Below are positions 37,203 to 46,170 of a stretch of DNA of 64,000 nucleotides, piece by piece. Position 1 is the stretch's first letter. Each line of letters opens with the position of its first letter. Below the pieces are notes generated by a model, which did not search any database, had not been told where the DNA came from, and worked only from the letters and a program-made list of their open reading frames with translations. Both the position numbers and the translations under genes were made by a program. This stretch comes from Deltaproteobacteria bacterium (GTDB lineage Bacteria; Desulfobacterota; Desulfobulbia; Desulfobulbales; Desulfurivibrionaceae): the NCBI GenBank assembly GCA_021802645.1, contig JAJZRO010000010.1, positions 23,824-87,823 on the forward strand, read 5' to 3'.

Positions 37203-37219
37203 CGGGAATTGTCTATACT
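37192..37219 (+). promoter_or_regulatory. Strong sigma70 promoter of the yceD-rpmF-plsX-fab operon
   Basis: Consensus TTGACA (37192-37197), a 16-base spacer and TATACT (37214-37219). The -35 box lies inside the end of the upstream membrane-protein gene. Confidence 0.82.
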
Positions 37220-37252
37220 CCGACGTTCTATTTTCGGCGAACAGGTGAGCCT

Positions 37253-37774
37253 GTGCAGGTGCGGTTTGACGAAATTCCTGCCGAGGGGCGGGAGTTCGAA
37301 ATCAAGGATACCTCCTGGTTTCCCGCGGAGGAGATCCAACCGATCGGGCCGGTGCAGGCGCGAATTTTCTTGGAGCGCCGCGGTGAGGATCGCGTCTTCC
37401 TTCAAGGGGCACTGGTTGGCCAGGTGCGTTTAATCTGCGACCGCTGCCTGGAAGAGTTTGATTGCAGGCTGGATCAGGAGTTTCGGATCGATCTCGAACT
37501 GGCGGACCAGGGTGCGGCTCTCCTGGACGCCGAGGCGGAGCATGCCTGCCAGGGCAGCGAGATGGACGTGATGTTCCTCACGGAGCCGCTCATCGGTCTC
37601 GGCGGGATCCTTGCCCAGCAGGTTTTCCTCTCGTTGCCGGCCAAACGGTTGTGCAGTGAGGACTGCCAAGGGTTGTGCCCACACTGTGGGGCCAATCGGA
37701 ACATTGTGCGGTGTGATTGTCATGAAGCGGCGAAAAATTCGCCGTTTGCCATACTGAAGAAATTGCAACATTGA
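37253..37774 (+). CDS. yceD: DUF177 / YceD family protein
   Basis: A conserved partner of rpmF (173 aa), known elsewhere to be needed for 23S rRNA maturation. It shows C62-x2-C65 (LICDRCLEEF) and a C-terminal cluster C134-x3-C138-x3-C142-x2-C145 followed by CDC (154/156), consistent with metal binding. The start is GTG at 37253, with aggtgag upstream; a GTG two codons later is possible. It is followed by rpmF, the standard pairing. Confidence 0.9.
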   Translation: MQVRFDEIPAEGREFEIKDTSWFPAEEIQPIGPVQARIFLERRGEDRVFLQGALVGQVRLICDRCLEEFDCRLDQEFRIDLELADQGAALLDAEAEHACQGSEMDVMFLTEPLIGLGGILAQQVFLSLPAKRLCSEDCQGLCPHCGANRNIVRCDCHEAAKNSPFAILKKLQH

Positions 37775-37825
37775 AAGAACGCGTGCAGTACGCGCAATAT
37801 TGAATACCGCCGGAGGACGACGATC

Positions 37826-38008
37826 ATGGCATTACCAAAAAGAAGACACTCCCATTCCCGCACCCGGACGCGTCGCGCCCACGACTTTTTGACCGCGCCG
37901 ACCATCGCGACCTGCGAAAAGTGTGGCGAACCCAAGCTCCCCCATCGGCTCTGCCCCAACTGCGGTGCCTACAAGGGGCGTTCGGTTATCAAGCTTGCCG
38001 AAGAATAG
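37826..38008 (+). CDS. rpmF: 50S ribosomal protein L32
   Basis: A 60-aa ribosomal protein starting [19 protein letters not shown]. It carries the zinc-ribbon cysteines C30, C33, C43 and C46 (the C-plus form). A strong ggagga site precedes ATG 37826. It is followed by plsX, the widely conserved rpmF-plsX-fabH order that ties ribosome and lipid production. Confidence 0.98.
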   Translation: MALPKRRHSHSRTRTRRAHDFLTAPTIATCEKCGEPKLPHRLCPNCGAYKGRSVIKLAEE

Positions 38009-38020
38009 CAGAGCGTCGGG

Positions 38021-39064
38021 ATGGCGTTGCGAATCGCCCTGGATGCCATGGGCGGCGACAAGGGGCCGGAAGAGATGGTCGCCGGCGCCGTCCTGGCGGT
38101 TCGGGGAACCGGCCTCTCGGTAACTCTCCTCGGCGACGAGGCGCGGCTTAGGGCGGCGCTTGCCGCTCACGTCTTTCCTGCCGACCGGATCGAGGTGGTG
38201 CACGCCTCCCAGGTCGTAGCCATGGATGAATCCCCCTTCGACGGGATTCGCAAGAAGAAGGATGCCACCATTGTCCGTGCCTTTGCCCTGCATCGGGAGG
38301 GCAAGGTCGATGCCGTGGTGAGCGCCGGTAACTCCGGGGCGACCATGGCGGCGGCCATCAAGTATCTTGGCCGGCTGGATGGCATTTCCAGGCCTGGTAT
38401 TGCCGGTATCTATCCCACCCTCAAGGGGCCGGTGGTGATGATGGATGTCGGCGCCAACGTGGACTGTCGGCCGCGGCATCTGTACGAATTTGGCATCATG
38501 GCCGCCGCCTTTTCCCGCGAACTTTTCGGCGTCGAACGCCCTCGCATCGGCCTGTTGAGCATCGGCGAGGAGGGCGGCAAGGGCAACATCCTGGTCAAAA
38601 AATCCCACGATCTTTTCCTGAAAAGCTCCCTCAACTACATCGGCAACGTCGAAGGCCGCGATACCTTCCAGGGTGACGTGGACGTCATCGTCTGCGATGG
38701 CTTTGTCGGCAACGTCTGCCTGAAACTCAGCGAAGGTCTTGCCGAGGCGGTTTTCTCCATGCTCGGCGATGAGATCAGGAAGAGTGTCAAGGCCAAATTC
38801 GGCTATCTGTTGGCCAAGGACGCCTTTGCCGCGTTTCGCAAGCGGGTCGATTACGCCGAATACGGCGGCGCCCCGCTGTTGGGGATCAAGGGAACCGGCA
38901 TCGTCTGCCACGGCCGTTCCAATGCCGTGGCCATCAAGAACGCCATCCGGGTCGCTTCCGAGATGGTCTCTCACCGGGTCAACGATCACATCGTCGAGTT
39001 GCTCGCTGCCGACAATCTCGACGACCTGCTGGCCGAGGCCGAGTCCAGTGGAGCGTTGCAATGA
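38021..39064 (+). CDS. plsX: Phosphate acyltransferase PlsX
   Basis: Converts acyl-ACP and phosphate to acyl-phosphate, which feeds PlsY in phospholipid synthesis (347 aa). It begins IALDAMGGDKGPE, the family hallmark, and contains VSAGNSGATMAAA and NVEGRDTFQGDVDVIVCDGFVGN. Its TGA overlaps the fabH ATG. Confidence 0.97.
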   Translation: MALRIALDAMGGDKGPEEMVAGAVLAVRGTGLSVTLLGDEARLRAALAAHVFPADRIEVVHASQVVAMDESPFDGIRKKKDATIVRAFALHREGKVDAVVSAGNSGATMAAAIKYLGRLDGISRPGIAGIYPTLKGPVVMMDVGANVDCRPRHLYEFGIMAAAFSRELFGVERPRIGLLSIGEEGGKGNILVKKSHDLFLKSSLNYIGNVEGRDTFQGDVDVIVCDGFVGNVCLKLSEGLAEAVFSMLGDEIRKSVKAKFGYLLAKDAFAAFRKRVDYAEYGGAPLLGIKGTGIVCHGRSNAVAIKNAIRVASEMVSHRVNDHIVELLAADNLDDLLAEAESSGALQ

Positions 39065-40038
39065 ATCACGCGGTCATCATCGGCACCGGCTCCGCCTTGC
39101 CGGAACGGGTACTGACCAATTTCGACCTGGAGCGCATGGTCGATACCTCGGATGAATGGATCACTACCCGCACCGGCATCAAGACCCGCCGGATTGCCGG
39201 CAAGGACGAGAATACCTCGCAGCTGGCCAGCCGGGCCGCGCGCAGGGCGCTGGAAATGGCGGGCCTCGGCCCGGCCGACCTTGATTGCATCATCGTCGGC
39301 ACCATCACCCCCGATATGACCATGCCCTCCTGCGCCTGCCTGGTGCAGAAGGAACTCGCCGCCAACCGGGCCTTCGCCTTTGATCTCAATGCCGCCTGTT
39401 CCGGCTTTCTTTTCAGCCTTGATGTGGCTGACAAATATCTCTGCGCCAATCCCGCCATGAAGATTCTGGTGATCGGCGCTGAAACCCTGTCGAGCCGCGT
39501 CAACTGGCAGGATCGCAACACCTGCGTGCTGTTCGGCGACGGCGCCGGCGCCTGCGTGGTGACCGGCACCAAGGCGGAGCGGGGAATCCTGGCCAGCCGC
39601 CTTTTTGCCGATGGCTCTCTTTGGGAGCTGCTGCACCTGGAGGCCGCTCCCAGCCTGAACCAGGAACTTCGCCGGCCCGGCCAGGAGGGGGCTGCAATCC
39701 GGATGGCCGGCCGCGAGGTCTTCAAGATCGCGGTACGGGCCATGGCGGATGCCCTGCAACAGGTGCTTGCCGAAGCGCAGGTGGAGGTCGGTCGGGTAGG
39801 GCTTGTCATCCCGCACCAGGCCAACATCCGTATCATCAAAAGTCTGGCTGATCATTTGTCCCTTCCCATGGAAAAAATCTATGTAAACGTGGATAAATAT
39901 GGTAATACATCGGCGGCAACCATCCCAATTGCCATCGACGAAGCCAGCCGGACCGGGCGGCTCCGGGAGGGAGATCTGCTGCTGCTTTGTTCTTTTGGCG
40001 GCGGTTTCACCTGGGGCGCAACGCTGATCAGGTGGTAA
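39061..40038 (+). CDS. fabH: 3-oxoacyl-ACP synthase III
   Basis: Initiates fatty acid elongation by condensing acyl-CoA with malonyl-ACP (325 aa). The Cys-His-Asn triad is intact: C113 (NAACSGF), H252 (PHQANIR) and N282 (GNTSAA). The gene overlaps plsX by four bases. In the usual order fabD follows; here an acyl-CoA dehydrogenase comes next after 51 bases. Confidence 0.97.
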   Translation: MNHAVIIGTGSALPERVLTNFDLERMVDTSDEWITTRTGIKTRRIAGKDENTSQLASRAARRALEMAGLGPADLDCIIVGTITPDMTMPSCACLVQKELAANRAFAFDLNAACSGFLFSLDVADKYLCANPAMKILVIGAETLSSRVNWQDRNTCVLFGDGAGACVVTGTKAERGILASRLFADGSLWELLHLEAAPSLNQELRRPGQEGAAIRMAGREVFKIAVRAMADALQQVLAEAQVEVGRVGLVIPHQANIRIIKSLADHLSLPMEKIYVNVDKYGNTSAATIPIAIDEASRTGRLREGDLLLLCSFGGGFTWGATLIRW

Positions 40039-40089
40039 CCCTTTGCATGGATAAGAAAAAACCATCGGAACCGAGAGACAGGGGGAATC

Positions 40090-41238
40090 GTGGACTATTT
40101 TCTGACTGAAGAACAGCAGATGATCGTGGATGTGGCCCGGCAGATCACGGAGGAGCTGATCATCCCGCAGCGGGCCGAACTCGACGAGACCGAGGAATAT
40201 CCGCGGGAGATCCTGAAGGCCATGGCCCAGGCCGACCTCTACGGCCTCTATATCCCCGAGGAATACGGCGGCTTCGGCGGCGGCCCCTTTGCCATGGTTT
40301 TGGCGCTGGAGCAGATCGCCCGCGGCTGCACCGGTGTCGCCACTGCCTATGCCGCCAGCGCGCTGGGCGCCTACCCGATCCTGATTTCCGGCAGCGAGGA
40401 GATGAAGCAGCACTATCTGTCCGATATCGCGGCCGGCAAGCGGCTGGCTGCCTTTGCCCTCACCGAGGCCAATGCCGGCAGCGATGCCTCCGGCATCCAG
40501 ACCACCGCGGTGCAGGATGGCGACCACTGGGTGCTCAATGGCACCAAGCAGTGGATTACCAACGCCGGCGAGGCCGACATCTACACGGTGATCGCCATCA
40601 CCGACCGGAGCAAGGGGCCGCGCGGCGCCACCATGTTCGTGGTGGAGAAGGGCGACCCCGGCTTTTCCGTCGGCCCCAAGGAAAAGAAGATGGGCATCCG
40701 CTGTTCCGCCACCTGCGAACTCATCTTCAAGGATTGCCGCATTCCCAAGGATCGCGTCATCGGCCGCACCGGCGCCGGTTTCATCACCGTTATGAAGACC
40801 CTCGACCTCTCCCGGCCGGGCATCGCCTCCTTGGGCGTGGGCCTCGGTCAAGGGGCGCTCGACGAGGCCGCGCGCTACGCCAAGCAGCGGGTGCAGTTCG
40901 GCAAACCGATCATCTCCTTCCAGGCCGTGGCCCACATGTTGGCCGACATGGCCATCCAAGTGGAGGCGGCCCGCGCCTTGGTGTATGCCGCAGCCAAGCA
41001 TGTCTCCGCCCACCCGAACGACGCCTCCAAGGCCGCCTCGATGTGCAAGGTTTTTGCCACCGACACCGCGATGAAGGTGGCGGTCGATGCAGTGCAGGTG
41101 CTGGCCGGTTACGGTTTCATGCGCGATTATCCGGTGGAGAAGATGATGCGCGATGCCAAGATCCTCCAGATCTACGAGGGGACCAACCAGATCCAGCGCA
41201 ATGTCATCGGCCAGGAACTGAACAAGGAGTACACCTGA
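40090..41238 (+). CDS. Acyl-CoA dehydrogenase family flavoenzyme
   Basis: A 382-aa FAD enzyme of the short/medium-chain acyl-CoA dehydrogenase and butyryl-CoA dehydrogenase group. FALTEANAGSD and QWITNAGEAD are the flavin contacts. YEGTNQIQRNVIG carries the catalytic base E363, so alpha,beta dehydrogenation, or its reverse, is chemically possible. The start is GTG 40090 after aggggg. It is followed by etfB (3-base gap) and a ferredoxin-fused etfA, the same order as carCDE of caffeyl-CoA reductase. The position inside a fab operon suggests that it may reduce an enoyl thioester in fatty acid synthesis. A separate fatty-acid or amino-acid degradation role is the conservative alternative. Confidence 0.9.
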   Translation: MDYFLTEEQQMIVDVARQITEELIIPQRAELDETEEYPREILKAMAQADLYGLYIPEEYGGFGGGPFAMVLALEQIARGCTGVATAYAASALGAYPILISGSEEMKQHYLSDIAAGKRLAAFALTEANAGSDASGIQTTAVQDGDHWVLNGTKQWITNAGEADIYTVIAITDRSKGPRGATMFVVEKGDPGFSVGPKEKKMGIRCSATCELIFKDCRIPKDRVIGRTGAGFITVMKTLDLSRPGIASLGVGLGQGALDEAARYAKQRVQFGKPIISFQAVAHMLADMAIQVEAARALVYAAAKHVSAHPNDASKAASMCKVFATDTAMKVAVDAVQVLAGYGFMRDYPVEKMMRDAKILQIYEGTNQIQRNVIGQELNKEYT

Positions 41239-41241
41239 TCC

Positions 41242-42021
41242 ATGAAGATCGTTGTCTGTGTGAAGCAGGTGCCGGACGCCAAGGATGTGCGCCTGGACCC
41301 GAACACCAACACCCTGGCGCGCGACGGCGTGCAGTCGATCATGAACCCCTATGACCGCCATGCCCTGGAAGAGGGAGTGCGGCTCAAGGAGCAGTACGGC
41401 GGCACCGTGACCGTGCTCAGCATGGGTCCGCCCCAGGCCGGGGAGACCCTGCGCGAGGCCGTGGCCTGCGGGGCGGACGAGGCGGTGCTGGTTTCGGACC
41501 GCGCCTTTGCCGGCGCCGACACCTGGGCTACCACCCACACCCTCTCCCAGGCAATCAAGAAGATCGGCGGCGCCGATCTCATCCTCTGCGGCAAGCAGGC
41601 CATCGACGGCGACACCGCCCAGGTCGGCCCCGGCATTGCCGAACGCCTCGGCATCCCGTATGCGACCTACGTCAAAAAGGTGGTGACCTGCGAGAACGGT
41701 GCCATCCGGCTGCAGCGGATGATGGACGATGGCTACGATACCGTGGAGATGGACCTGCCCGCCCTGATGACCGTGGTCAAGGAGATCAATGAGCCGCGGA
41801 TCCCGTCGCTCAAGGGCAAGATGAAGGCCAAGTCCATTGCCATCACCACCCTGAACGCCGCCGATATCGGGGCCGACCCCGACCAGATCGGACTCAAGGG
41901 CTCCACCACCCAGGTGGTGCGGGTCTTCACCCCCCAGGTCCGCGGCGAGCGCGCCATGCTGACCGGCACGGTGGATGAGGTGGTGGCCCAGTTGGTCGAA
42001 AAACTGGAATCTCTGCTCTAA
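41242..42021 (+). CDS. etfB: Electron transfer flavoprotein beta subunit
   Basis: EtfB (259 aa) carries electrons to or from the neighbouring dehydrogenase. It opens MKIVVCVKQVPDAKDVRLD and contains LSMGPPQAGETLREAVACGADEAVLVSD and ADLILCGKQAIDGDTAQVGP, the nucleotide-binding segment. In bifurcating Etfs this subunit holds a second FAD instead of AMP and binds NADH. Which type this is needs alignment. It is encoded 3 bases after the dehydrogenase. Confidence 0.95.
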   Translation: MKIVVCVKQVPDAKDVRLDPNTNTLARDGVQSIMNPYDRHALEEGVRLKEQYGGTVTVLSMGPPQAGETLREAVACGADEAVLVSDRAFAGADTWATTHTLSQAIKKIGGADLILCGKQAIDGDTAQVGPGIAERLGIPYATYVKKVVTCENGAIRLQRMMDDGYDTVEMDLPALMTVVKEINEPRIPSLKGKMKAKSIAITTLNAADIGADPDQIGLKGSTTQVVRVFTPQVRGERAMLTGTVDEVVAQLVEKLESLL

Positions 42022-42035
42022 GGGGAAGAGAGCGC

Positions 42036-43229
42036 ATGCTACGGATTGATATCGAAGCTTGTATCGGGTGCGGCGTCTGCGAGCAGACCTGCACCTTTGG
42101 CGCCATCAAGGTCGAAGAAGGGCATGCCGTGGTGGGGGACAACTGCACCCTCTGCGGCAACTGCGTGGACGCCTGCGAGGTGGGCGCACTCTCCATCGAA
42201 CGGGAAGAACGCGCCACCAAGGGGAATCTCGCCGACTGGTCGGGGGTGTGGGTCTATGCCGAATACCGCCATGGCCGTACCGCGCCGGTCGCCTTCGAGT
42301 TGCTTGGCGTCGGGCGCAAACTCGCCGACGAACGGAGCGTGAAACTCGCCGCCGTTTTGCTCGGCTCGAACCTGGCCGGCCAGGCCGAGGAACTGATCGC
42401 CGCCGGCGCCGACGTGGTCTACCGGGTCGACGATCCTTCCCTCGCCCATTTCACCGACGACGCCTACGGCAACGTGCTCACCGATCTCATCCGCGAACAT
42501 AAGCCCGAGATCGTGCTGGCCGGCGCCACCGCCATCGGCCGCTCTTTCATCCCCCGGGTGGCGACCTCGCTCGCCACCGGCCTTACCGCCGACTGCACCG
42601 ATCTGGCCATCCGCGCCGAGGACGGCGCGCTGCTCCAGACCCGGCCCGCCTTTGGCGGCAATATCATGGCCACCATCGTCTGCCCCCATACCCGGCCGCA
42701 GATCGCCACGGTACGGCCCATGGTGATGAAGCCCCTTGCCCGCGACGCCGCCCGGCAGGGCGCCATCATCGATGTGAAGCCCGCCGCCGCCCGCATGAAG
42801 TCGCGGGTCCGGGTGATCGAGAGCGTCATGGAGGAGCAGGATCAGGTCAACCTCTGCGAGGCGGATGTGGTGGTGGCCGGCGGCCGCGGCCTTGACGACG
42901 CCAAGGGCTTTGCCCAGATCCGCGAACTGGCGGACGTGCTGGGTGGGGCGGTGGCTGCCTCCCGCGCCGCGGTGGACAGCGGCTGGATCGGCTACCCCCA
43001 TCAGGTGGGCCAGACCGGCAAGACCGTGGCGCCGAAGCTTTACATCGCCTGCGGCATCTCCGGCGCGATCCAGCATCTGGTGGGCATGCAGTCCTCCGAG
43101 ACCATCATTGCCATCAACAAGGACCCCAACGCCCCGATCTTCGACGTGGCCACCTATGGCGTGGTCGGCGATCTCTTCGAGATCGTGCCGAAGCTGACCG
43201 AGCGCATGCGGGGGAGGAACGCACGATGA
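42036..43229 (+). CDS. etfA: Electron transfer flavoprotein alpha subunit with N-terminal 2[4Fe-4S] ferredoxin domain
   Basis: A 397-aa EtfA extended at its N-terminus by a ferredoxin domain. Two cluster motifs, C9-x2-C12-x2-C15-x3-C19 and C37-x2-C40-x2-C43-x3-C47, fill residues about 1-60. The EtfA body follows, and the FAD domain at the C-terminus contains [19 protein letters not shown] and [13 protein letters not shown]. This architecture occurs in CarE of Acetobacterium and some other anaerobic Etfs, where the clusters link the flavin to ferredoxin. Its end overlaps fabG by four bases, which physically couples it to the fatty acid genes. Confidence 0.94.
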   Translation: MLRIDIEACIGCGVCEQTCTFGAIKVEEGHAVVGDNCTLCGNCVDACEVGALSIEREERATKGNLADWSGVWVYAEYRHGRTAPVAFELLGVGRKLADERSVKLAAVLLGSNLAGQAEELIAAGADVVYRVDDPSLAHFTDDAYGNVLTDLIREHKPEIVLAGATAIGRSFIPRVATSLATGLTADCTDLAIRAEDGALLQTRPAFGGNIMATIVCPHTRPQIATVRPMVMKPLARDAARQGAIIDVKPAAARMKSRVRVIESVMEEQDQVNLCEADVVVAGGRGLDDAKGFAQIRELADVLGGAVAASRAAVDSGWIGYPHQVGQTGKTVAPKLYIACGISGAIQHLVGMQSSETIIAINKDPNAPIFDVATYGVVGDLFEIVPKLTERMRGRNAR

Positions 43230-43972
43230 GCATTGCTGGCAAAATCGCCGTGGTCACCGGCGGCAGCCGGGGCATCGGCCGGGCCATCTGTCTCAAACTG
43301 GCGGCCATGGGCGCCACGGTGATCGTCAACTATGTGGGCAACCAGGCGGCAGCCGAAGAGACCGCGGCGGCCATCCGTCAGCAGGGCGGCACGGCCGAGG
43401 TCAGCAGGTTCAACGTCGCCGACCCCGCCGAGACCGAGGCGGCGCTCAAGAAGGTGCAGGATGACCACGGTCGCATCGACATCCTGGTCAACAATGCCGG
43501 CATCACCCGCGACGGCCTCCTCATGAAAATGAAGGACGAGCAGTGGGACGAGGTGCTGAACACCAACCTCAAGGGCGCCTTCACCTGCATTCGCGCGGTT
43601 TCCCGCGTCATGATGAAGCAGCGCTGGGGCCGGATCATCAACATCTCGTCGGTCATCGGCTTTGCCGGCAACGCCGGCCAGGTCAACTACGCGGCGGCCA
43701 AGGCCGGCATGGTGGGGCTCACCCGCTCGGTGGCCAAGGAACTCGCCTCACGTAACATTACGGTCAACGGGGTGGCGCCGGGCTACATCGTCACCGACAT
43801 GACCAAGGATCTGCCGGCCGAGATCACCGAGAAGATCAAGGCGGAGATTCCGCTGGGCACCTTGGGCGAAGCCGACGATGTCGCAGCGGCGGTCGCCTAT
43901 CTGGCCGGCGAGGAGGCGCGCTACGTCACCGGGCAGTTCATACATGTCAATGGCGGCATGTTCATGGGATAG
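43226..43972 (+). CDS. fabG: 3-oxoacyl-ACP reductase
   Basis: Short-chain dehydrogenase (248 aa) reducing 3-ketoacyl-ACP with NADPH. It has the TGGSRGIG cofactor loop (11-18), NNAG (89-92), the catalytic S142 and Y155-x3-K159. The C-terminus ends FIHVNGGMFMG, typical of FabG. The ATG overlaps the etfA stop. Confidence 0.96.
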   Translation: MSIAGKIAVVTGGSRGIGRAICLKLAAMGATVIVNYVGNQAAAEETAAAIRQQGGTAEVSRFNVADPAETEAALKKVQDDHGRIDILVNNAGITRDGLLMKMKDEQWDEVLNTNLKGAFTCIRAVSRVMMKQRWGRIINISSVIGFAGNAGQVNYAAAKAGMVGLTRSVAKELASRNITVNGVAPGYIVTDMTKDLPAEITEKIKAEIPLGTLGEADDVAAAVAYLAGEEARYVTGQFIHVNGGMFMG

Positions 43973-44038
43973 AAGTGGGAAGAGAGGCAACAACACACAG
44001 CCAACTGTGCAGTCAGGAACCAGCAAGGAGAACAGATC

Positions 44039-44272
44039 ATGTCAGTAGAACAGAAACTCATTGATATCATTGCCGAGCAGCTGAGCGTGGACAAGGCCAA
44101 GGTCGTGCCGGGCGCTTCCTTTGTCGACGATCTGGGTGCCGACTCCCTGGACCTTGTGGAGTTGATCATGGCCATGGAAGAGGCGTTCGATATCGAGATC
44201 GCCGACGAGGTGGCCGAGAAGATCACCACGGTGCAGCATGCCATCGACCATATCAAGAAGGTTGCCGGCTGA
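44039..44272 (+). CDS. acpP: Acyl carrier protein
   Basis: A 77-aa acidic four-helix protein with the phosphopantetheine site S36 in [10 protein letters not shown]. Its length and sequence match housekeeping AcpP. The site ahead of the ATG is caaggagaacagatc. It lies between fabG and fabF, with a strong hairpin after it. Confidence 0.98.
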   Translation: MSVEQKLIDIIAEQLSVDKAKVVPGASFVDDLGADSLDLVELIMAMEEAFDIEIADEVAEKITTVQHAIDHIKKVAG

Positions 44273-44321
44273 GATCGCCTCGCCCCTTTGGGGCATGGAT
44301 TGCCGGATGAAGGACGAGGCC

Positions 44322-44350
44322 GTCTTGGCAGGTGTGTTGCCTGCCAAGAC
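44322..44350 (+). promoter_or_regulatory. Stable hairpin between acpP and fabF, possible attenuator or processing site
   Basis: An 11-bp perfect stem GTCTTGGCAGG/CCTGCCAAGAC with a 7-base loop is followed by GTTTCTATCTT, a poor T-tract. A smaller stem GCCCC-TTT-GGGGC lies at 44282-44294. The position suggests partial termination or mRNA stabilisation, giving more acpP than downstream mRNA. Confidence 0.6.
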
Positions 44351-44385
44351 GTTTCTATCTTAAGCTTATGGAGAGGCCGAAGGTG

Positions 44386-45624
44386 ATGAGACGAGTCGTG
44401 GTCACGGGGGTCGGTCTGGTGACCCCGCTGGGAACCGGGGTAGCGAAGACCTGGGAGGCCCTGTGCGCCGGCAAAAGCGGGATCGGCCCCATCACCCGCT
44501 TTGATGCGAGCCAGCATGCGGTGCAGATTGCCGCCGAGGTGAAGGATTTTCAGGTGGAGGATCACCTGGACGCCAAGGTGGCCAAGCATCTGGAGCTCTT
44601 TGTCCAGTATGCCGTGGCGGCGGCGGGCGAGGCCATGCGTGACGCCGCGTTTGCGATCACGCCGGAGAATGCCAGCCGGGTCGGGAGCATTGTCGGGTGC
44701 GGCCTGGGGGGCCTCCCCACCATCGAGAAATACCACAAGATTTATCTGGAAAAGGGCGAGCGGCGGATCACCCCCTTCTTCATCCCCATGGTCATCCCCA
44801 ACATGGGCGCCGGCCAGATCTCCATCATTTACGGCACCAAGGGGCCGAATCTTTCGGTGACCACCGCCTGCGCCGCCGGCACCCACGCGGTGGGCGAGGC
44901 CTTCCGCTCCATCGCCAGCGGCGAGTGCGACGCGGCCTTCACCGGCGGCAGCGAATCGGTGGTCTGCCCCTTGGCGGTGGGCGGCTTCCATGCGATGAAG
45001 GCGCTCTCCACCAGGAACGACGCGCCGGCAAAGGCCTCGCGCCCGTTTGATAAGGATCGTGACGGCTTCATTATCGGCGAAGGTGGCGGGATCGTGCTGC
45101 TCGAAGCCTTGGAGCATGCCCAAGCCCGCGGCGCCAAGATTTACGCCGAGATGGTGGGATATGGTCTCTCCGGCGATGGGTACCATGTTGCTGCCCCGCC
45201 CGAGGATGGCGACGGGGCGGTGCGCTGCATGCAGATGGCCCTCAAGGATGCCGGTATGCAGCCTTCGGACATCGACTACATCAACGGCCACGGTACCTCG
45301 ACACCCTTGAACGATCTGGTGGAGAGCCGGGCAGTGAAGCGGGTCTTTGGCGATCACGCTTACAAACTGGCGATCAGCTCGACCAAGTCGATGACCGGTC
45401 ATCTGCTCGGTGGGGCCGGTGGCATCGAGGCGGCCTTTACCGCCCTGGCCGTGAAAAACCAGATGGCACCGCCCACCATCAACCTGGAAAATCCGGACGC
45501 CGAGTGCGATCTCGACTATGTGCCGGGTACCGCCCGCGCCATGAACATCCGGGCCGCCATGTCCAACTCCTTCGGCTTCGGCGGCACCAACGCGGTCATC
45601 ATCATGAAGCGATTCGAGGGTTAG
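44386..45624 (+). CDS. fabF: 3-oxoacyl-ACP synthase II
   Basis: Elongating condensing enzyme (412 aa). The active-site Cys162 is in TTACAAGTHAVG; the two His residues lie in NGHGTSTPLND (near 303) and KSMTGHLLGGAGG (near 339). The ATG at 44386 has gaagg upstream. A longer frame starting at 44332 or 44368 lacks a site and would run into the hairpin. Confidence 0.97.
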   Translation: MRRVVVTGVGLVTPLGTGVAKTWEALCAGKSGIGPITRFDASQHAVQIAAEVKDFQVEDHLDAKVAKHLELFVQYAVAAAGEAMRDAAFAITPENASRVGSIVGCGLGGLPTIEKYHKIYLEKGERRITPFFIPMVIPNMGAGQISIIYGTKGPNLSVTTACAAGTHAVGEAFRSIASGECDAAFTGGSESVVCPLAVGGFHAMKALSTRNDAPAKASRPFDKDRDGFIIGEGGGIVLLEALEHAQARGAKIYAEMVGYGLSGDGYHVAAPPEDGDGAVRCMQMALKDAGMQPSDIDYINGHGTSTPLNDLVESRAVKRVFGDHAYKLAISSTKSMTGHLLGGAGGIEAAFTALAVKNQMAPPTINLENPDAECDLDYVPGTARAMNIRAAMSNSFGFGGTNAVIIMKRFEG

Positions 45625-45625
45625 C

Positions 45626-46048
45626 ATGAAGGTGGCCATTGGTTGCGATCACGGCGGTCTGTTGCTCAAGAACGGCATCGTGGCCCAGTTGCAGGGGCTC
45701 GGCCATGCGATCGAGGATGTCGGCACCTTTACCAACGACTCGGTGGACTACCCGGAATTTGCCAAGGCGGTGTGCGCCAAGGTGCAGGACGGCTCTTGCC
45801 AGCGCGGCATCCTCATCTGCGGCACCGGCATCGGCATGTCCATGGTGGCCAACCGTTTCGAGAACATCCGCGCCGCGCTCTGCCACGAGCACTTCACCGC
45901 CCGGATGAGCCGGGAGCACAACGACGCCAATGTCCTCTGCCTCGGCGCCCGGGTGATCGGGTCGGGGCTGGCCGACGAGATCGTGCGGGTCTGGATGACC
46001 ACCGACTTCGCCGGCGGTCGCCATTTGAAGCGGATCGAGATGTTTTAA
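45626..46048 (+). CDS. rpiB: Ribose-5-phosphate isomerase B
   Basis: RpiB (140 aa) interconverts ribulose-5-phosphate and ribose-5-phosphate. It begins MKVAIGCDHGGLLLK and has the active-site segment GILICGTGIGMSMVANR and REHNDANVLCLGARVIG. It is one base after fabF, in an order (fabF-rpiB-glyA) I recall from other Deltaproteobacteria. Confidence 0.95.
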   Translation: MKVAIGCDHGGLLLKNGIVAQLQGLGHAIEDVGTFTNDSVDYPEFAKAVCAKVQDGSCQRGILICGTGIGMSMVANRFENIRAALCHEHFTARMSREHNDANVLCLGARVIGSGLADEIVRVWMTTDFAGGRHLKRIEMF

Positions 46049-46170
46049 CCGCCAGCCGGTTTTTCGGCGGTGGAACGGGAACCTGGGAGACGGCCAGGGG
46101 CGTCATGCCGCCCGCGGCCGTGCTTTCGTTTCATACAGCGCAACACATGCACCTAAGGTAGAGGCCCACC

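Noticed and set aside
43921..45639. Minus-strand open frame opposite acpP and fabF
   Set aside because: Both sense genes have all catalytic residues; the antisense frame is a by-product.
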